A DNA stretch of 64,000 nt from Druceiella hillmani (Eukaryota > Arthropoda > Insecta > Lepidoptera > Hepialidae): assembly GCA_039881145.1 (NCBI GenBank), contig JAYKKI010000007.1, forward strand, positions 36,846,501-36,910,500. Reading direction: 5' to 3'. Under the pieces are notes generated by a model. That model was not told where the DNA came from and ran no database searches. It worked only from the letters and a program-made list of their open reading frames with translations. Position 1 is the first letter of the stretch. Every line of letters begins with the position of its first letter. The position numbers and the translations under genes were made by a program. Below are positions 58,521-64,000 of the stretch, in pieces.

Positions 58521-61500
58521 TTTGTGACGTTATCCTCCTGCGTGGCAGAATCAGCTGGGAAATTTCACTGGTTTTGCTTACTACAATTTTTTTTGGTATA
58601 TTTTAAGTGTGGTCATTATGAGAAAAACAGTAATTTTCCACACAGCTTTGATTTTTCCATGAAAATAGCAAATGAAATAAAATTGGAATATTGTTACTCA
58701 ACGTCTTCGCTCTTGGAATGAAATATATTATTTGGCGTGATCTTTATATGCTTAAATAACAATCACATCTGTCATTCCACATCTTTGTCTATAACATAAA
58801 TCATTGCACGCATTCTTTCTCTCTTGCTTGCGCCCATGCAGGACGAATCCATTGCTTGCGGCAGTTTCTGAGCAAGCAACTATGGGCAATCTTAGAAAGA
58901 AAAAAATAAACTTTAATTAGATATAAAATATGTTACAAAACTCGATAAACGTAAGTTATTATTAAATAGTACATGTCTATATCTGGCAACAAGGAGGTGG
59001 AAAACAATTATTTTAACATTATTTCTATCATTTTCACTCAAATAACCTTATATCTATGTCGAAACATGCGAGCGAAGGTAGTAAATTAAAAATTAATAGC
59101 AAAATGTAAATACCTTTAATTACAGTAAAGGTATTTGTAACAAAAAAATTGCTAGGTAATCGTATCGTAATGTATTATGTTATCGGAAATTAAAGCTTAT
59201 CTTATTTAAAAGAAAAGAAACAAATCATTGCATAAATTTGCAACCTAATCTCGTACCATGTTACATTACTTGTAATTATGAACTAGAAAAATAATGTCCT
59301 CGATTATTACATTTCGTTTAAAACATACTACTTTTATTTCGCACATATTTTACAGTAAATTAAGGAATATATGTCTGAAAGTAAATTACTAATATGGAAT
59401 TAAAAGTGAAATTAAAATTTAAAAAATGTATGAAATCAACACAATATAAAAACACCATTGTTAAAATTTATATTTGTTGACCTAGTAAATACACAAAAAT
59501 TCAGAGAAATAAAACACAATGTGTAAAATAACAGTCATTGCAATTTGGATTAAACTATATGATAAAATAACAGGTAGTGGCCTATAACTGAAAAAACAAA
59601 GTAATGAAAAATCAGTGCAATATTTATTTCCGTCTACTTTACCGTCACACCATTTTTCCATATGTGAATCGCTAAGGTAAACTTTATTGACATAGATCCT
59701 TCAAGTGTACTCTGCTGAATACTTGGTCTACTTTGGAATGAAAATTATTCAGTTCTCTCTGAAAATTATTCAATTCTCAAATGACTCAGTTAACCATAAT
59801 GTAATCATATATTTTTAAAAAATAAATAAGGTCTAATATAAAACTAACCCTGATAGTGAATTTTGATTCAACTTAAATGACACGTAATCATTATTATTAT
59901 AACTTTGTCGACTAATGTTGCAATGTTGTTGTTTTACAATTATGTTTGTAAGTTAAGTTTCCATAAGAATAAGTAAGAGCTATGATAGGTTTTGCAGGTT
60001 AGAGTCATGTACTTAAGGATTTATTTTATTTTAATTTAAAAAGAAGGGAAGGAAAATATTTTCGAGATTCGAATCTAGTATTTGTGAGTTCAGTTGAAAA
60101 AGGGACACCGAGTTAAGACTCCGGTACTTTACAACTATATCCATAGCTAAGAAAAGCGATGAAATAAAGTTACGCGCATTACATATAACTATTCACTTGA
60201 TTTAATATACTCATATATTGTCGAAGATGCTAAAATAAGAATGTTCTCTTTTCTTAAACGGGTTTGATCGATGAAACCGTTTTTTTCTTTTCCGAACACT
60301 GTTTATTACATGTGAATTTAAATCATAAGATTTATTTTTTTTTGTACAAAAAATAGGAAACAAATATTCAAACCAGTCATTCTAAGTTGAGTTTGGCATT
60401 TCATCGCTAAATAAAAATAAATTTACTCCATAGTTTTTTGGCCTATTTTTATTGTGGTAATTAGATAAAATCTTGATATTGTCTGATATTTCCCGCATTT
60501 TTATTCAGCTATCTAAAAGTTTGGCTGAGTTCTTGAAAAGAACTTGATAATTTGTGTGTTTAAAATTAATCTCTACTATAATGCTTTCCATTAAATAAGT
60601 GGAATGGTTAATAAAGGATAAATTATACCTCAATAATTTCTGTGTATTTTACATAGTCCAGTATATCATAGTATTTTTCATATAGAATTCAAAATACACT
60701 TTTTGTTGAGATATATGTCGCTACGTTGAATATTTCTTATCGTATTAATGTGTAGATATGGCAAGTAATTCAATTATCCAAGCATTTATAAAAGTATTTA
60801 TTTCAAGTAGCACAAAGTGCTTGAAGAGTGTTTCAGATGTTTAGCTATAAATGCCATTAAAAATTCAACATTTGCAATGATTACCAAATACATTTACTTA
60901 GCTTTGATAAATTCATTAACTTATAATGATATAGTGTAATCATTTAGGTAAAAAATAGCCAATATTAAGAAAAAAGTGAATATTAACAACTAAGTGCAAA
61001 TTTCCGTTACTTTTAATTTATGACAGTAAACACACAATTTTACAACCATTTTACCATTTGAAATAGGTATGTAAAACTTTACATGACAATGCAAAATATT
61101 CAGTGCTAATCGTGTGATTTTTTTATTAGAATCGCATATTTTAAACGAATTAAATAGCTCCACAAAAAGAATAGAAGAGGAAACGTCAATTCCTCGAGAA
61201 TTTCAATGCTGAAATGTTTTCATACGTGTTAACACCAATAATACTGACAAAAAGACAAAGCTCTGTTCCAGAAATCAACTTTCGTGTTAAAAATTTGTAC
61301 GCGTATTGAAATTCTAAATAAAGCTTTTATATCATTTCTTTCGTGATATGAAAAGTAATACAGTTAATACAAAAATAAAAGTTAATTTTGCTACACACGA
61401 ATATATGAAACAAAACACGCCTCGTTTCATTTTACGAAGAAGGGATGAGCAATAGACATCAAAACTATATTTTAAAGTGTAATGTATTCATATACATCTG

Positions 61501-61999
61501 TGGATTGTTCCGAATCGAATCGAAAGTTAATTACATCACCATTTTCTCTAATCAAGTTTACTGCCCCTAAACTAAAATTATGAATTTGAAATTTTCACTT
61601 AAATTTAATTCTACAATTAATTTATGGCAAAACCAAAATATTTTCTTTTATATTCAGTATAATTTATTTTGTACATAATTATAATAGATAAGGATAAATT
61701 AAGAGCTATATACGCTTTCCTTGAGTATATTTTATGCACTTATTTTAATATGTCTGTAGTCGGAAATTTAATTTAGGGCTATATGACAACAATATGTATG
61801 AAATTATTTGTTGCATATAGAGTTTGCCCTTTTACAAGAAGTTATATTGATCCTGCTATAGAAAAAACAAGCAACCTATATTACCTATAGCTATTTATGG
61901 TGCTTTAGCGTTGCAGGGATAATAATTTGTTTCATTTTCCGTGTTTAAAAATGAGTTAATAAAATCGAATGGAATAGACATTTTGGTAGTTAACACAAT
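58521..61999. other. A+T-rich sequence without recognisable feature
   Basis: A short stretch at 58760-58870 is faintly like the array unit core (a CTGTCATTCCACATC phrase) but too weak to claim. A small hairpin AAATACCTTTA/TAAAGGTATTT lies at 59110-59138. No coding region is supported. Confidence 0.45.
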
Positions 62000-64000
62000 T
62001 TTCGGAGCTTATTCTGAATAGTTTAATAATAACGAAACAGTCCAACTAGCTAACATATGTTTTTACGCATTCTAAAAAATATAAAAACGAAACAATGAAA
62101 GAATTTAAAAAATTACCTAACACGTTATTACCATTAATACTTTTCGACAATTTTTTTGTCACCGACCTAGATATTCGAAAATATTTCATGAACAAATGTA
62201 CTATGCAACTGACCAATTATCAGTTATTCAAGCTTACACTAAATTTATTGGCTAGAAGAGAAAAATCTTTACACACCAATGTGATGCACATTTGAAAGAT
62301 TTTATTTTAGAGTAGATTCAACCGGTGTTGCAATGTTAATGAAACTCGTATGTATTATTTACGAACATAAAATTTGGATTTTTTAAATGAACTACACAAA
62401 CTGAATTGTGATAGTTTGAATTACCTACTCCTCAGTTACAATGGATTCGGCTTAAATTAAAACCAGACACTGCTGTTAAGCGAAGGCAAAATAAAAACTA
62501 GGAATTCATAAGGTATGAACTTGACTTGGTACTATTATGAGTAATTCTAAAAAATTTCTTGATATTATTTCAAAACGTTAAATTATCAAAAAAATATCCT
62601 TCAATAGTTCCGAAGAAAAAAACGGTAACATATATTTTATGCTCATAACAGGTAAATGACCTGTTAGCATTATTGAAAAATATAAAGAATTAATTGTTGT
62701 GGATAAATTCATAATTTCTTCTGCTTCAGCGCAATTGCCATTAGATATTTGTGCACGTAAGCTATGATGAATGTCACAATGCATTGGGAAAACCATTTTA
62801 ATTTTTGGCGAAGTAATAAGTAAAAAAATATCGAATTATAGACTTACATTTTATCTTTTTTACAATCTTTCTATACTTACTAATAATTCATTAATAAATT
62901 TTAACAAGTTATAACTTTTATTAAAGTAAAAAAGATACTGATCAAAATTTGGCAAGAAAAACACAAGCCTATTGCTTTCCTTTCAGAAATAACTCATGAA
63001 AAAACTTTAGTCACCCTAAAAATATTTATTAATAAAGAGATGAACAGTATGATTCACCTAGTTTAACTTAAATCTTTCATAAGGACCTTGCAAGAAAAAT
63101 GTTCAATGCGGCGTCGCTATGGGTGAGAAAAATAAGAAGCTGTGTAAAATATGGTTTTAAACAATTTATTAATAAAATATAAAAAAAACATGAGTAAAAT
63201 GAAAAAAAAATTTTGATAAATTTTATGGAAGTAATTGAATTCTTAAATAGAAATTAACCATTCCCAAAAAAAATTTAAAAATTGCAAAACAAATATTAAT
63301 TTTTCAAAATTTTACATAAAAATGTTTTGAGCTGAAATTGAACCGCAATATATTTATTTAAATTCAGACTTTAAGTACGTCATAGAAAATAGTAATGTAA
63401 TAAGGGGTTATGTCAAAATACAATAATAAATTTTTTAAAAATTGTACTTAAATACTTTTAAAATAAATTACTATTATACAACCCTCTACATCATACTTTG
63501 CCATTATGAATATTTTGATGGCTAAATATAACGTCTATTAAACTCAACTAGAAAAAAAGGCATAATAATAATTCACATTACATTATTTACTTATTTAGCC
63601 TTTAACCAAGCCGTTATAACATTGTCCAATAGCGGAAGTACCCAGGTCCCCTTATGGTATCTTCATTCAAAAAAAGGAATTGATGGCTGCCGAATTTTTA
63701 CCATCAAATCGACGTTAAGGAAAACAATTTTTTATTAAAATAATTTTTATTATGACTTACAGTGCATGTATTTAAAATTTTAATTTTATTTTATATATTT
63801 GAAACGACTAACGTTCCAGTTTTTTTTTTATATATATATTATAGAGAAAAATCATTGCAAATAACTCAAAATATTTCAGAGTTTATTAATACCATCTATA
63901 TGATAATACGTTTTTTCATAACTCAATTTTATTTTCTAATTCGTCAACTAAAGATGTCATATACGTCAATATTATAGATCCACCATAGACATTGATTAAA
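62000..64000. other. A+T-rich sequence; frames unsupported
   Basis: Frames at 62095-62295 (plus), 62578-62796 (minus, with CDIHHSLRAQISNGNCAEAE) and 63762-63977 (plus) have no family resemblance or splice context that I can defend. The minus-strand one is the most protein-like of the three. No repeats or element ends seen. Confidence 0.4.

Noticed and set aside
58760..58870. Further copy of the array unit core
   Set aside because: Only a CTGTCATTCCACATC phrase matches; too weak to distinguish from chance by eye.
62578..62796. Minus-strand frame with CDIHHSLRAQISNGNC
   Set aside because: Somewhat protein-like but unassignable; no splice sites or neighbours support it.

Overview
The window looks like a gene-poor, strongly A+T-rich stretch of an arthropod genome, very probably an insect. 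By eye well over two thirds of the bases are A or T. Long (TA)n, (CA)n and (TG)n microsatellites are common. No host gene could be recognised. Every protein match I can defend belongs to a decayed transposable element: piggyBac-like, mariner, an IS630/Tc1-related DDE family, Helitron, Jockey-clade and other non-LTR retrotransposons, and tRNA-derived SINEs. That mixture is typical of insects; I cannot resolve the order.

Layout. 0-0.5 kb: 3' end of a piggyBac-like element with its TTAA terminus. 2.3-3.2 kb (minus): relic of an orphan protein family, possibly a RAG1/Transib-like recombinase. About 7.6-24.7 kb: an old, diverged array in which the same noncoding blocks recur several times, broken up by microsatellites, a SINE (8.5-8.7 kb), a piggyBac-like 5' fragment (17.55 kb) and a LINE 3' end (20 kb). 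22.6-25.9 kb: cluster of foldback elements, a Helitron helicase fragment with its 3' terminus, and a mariner N-terminal fragment. 27.3-28.2, 40.7-41.6 and 55.9-56.6 kb: a dispersed noncoding family that is itself tandemly repeated. 29.9-31.6 kb: LINE C-terminal fragment and a second mariner relic. 32.4-34.3 kb: two nearly identical inverted repeats 1.6 kb apart. 34.6-35.5 kb: LINE reverse-transcriptase relic. 38.7-39.6 kb: DDE transposase relic. 50.0-54.2 kb (minus): the largest element, a near full-length but dead Jockey-clade LINE with recognisable ORF1 (zinc knuckles), endonuclease and reverse transcriptase, next to a second SINE-like sequence. The last 7 kb shows nothing recognisable.

The most interesting signal is a small foldback repeat family (copies near 6.0, 22.65, 22.92, 24.77 and 40.45 kb). 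Its arms carry a motif laid out like a minimal type I hammerhead ribozyme: CCAC, then CUGAAGA, a short hairpin, GAAA, a tiny stem III ending in GUC, then GUGG. No copy here is fully intact, but the consensus of the copies is. Hammerhead motifs of this compact kind are known from Penelope-like retroelements, so this may be a nonautonomous relative. Separately, several near-perfect short-loop hairpins (20.5, 37.2, 39.8 kb) stand out in otherwise decayed DNA.

Nothing here forms an operon or working pathway. The elements relate only by nesting and by having duplicated and decayed together.
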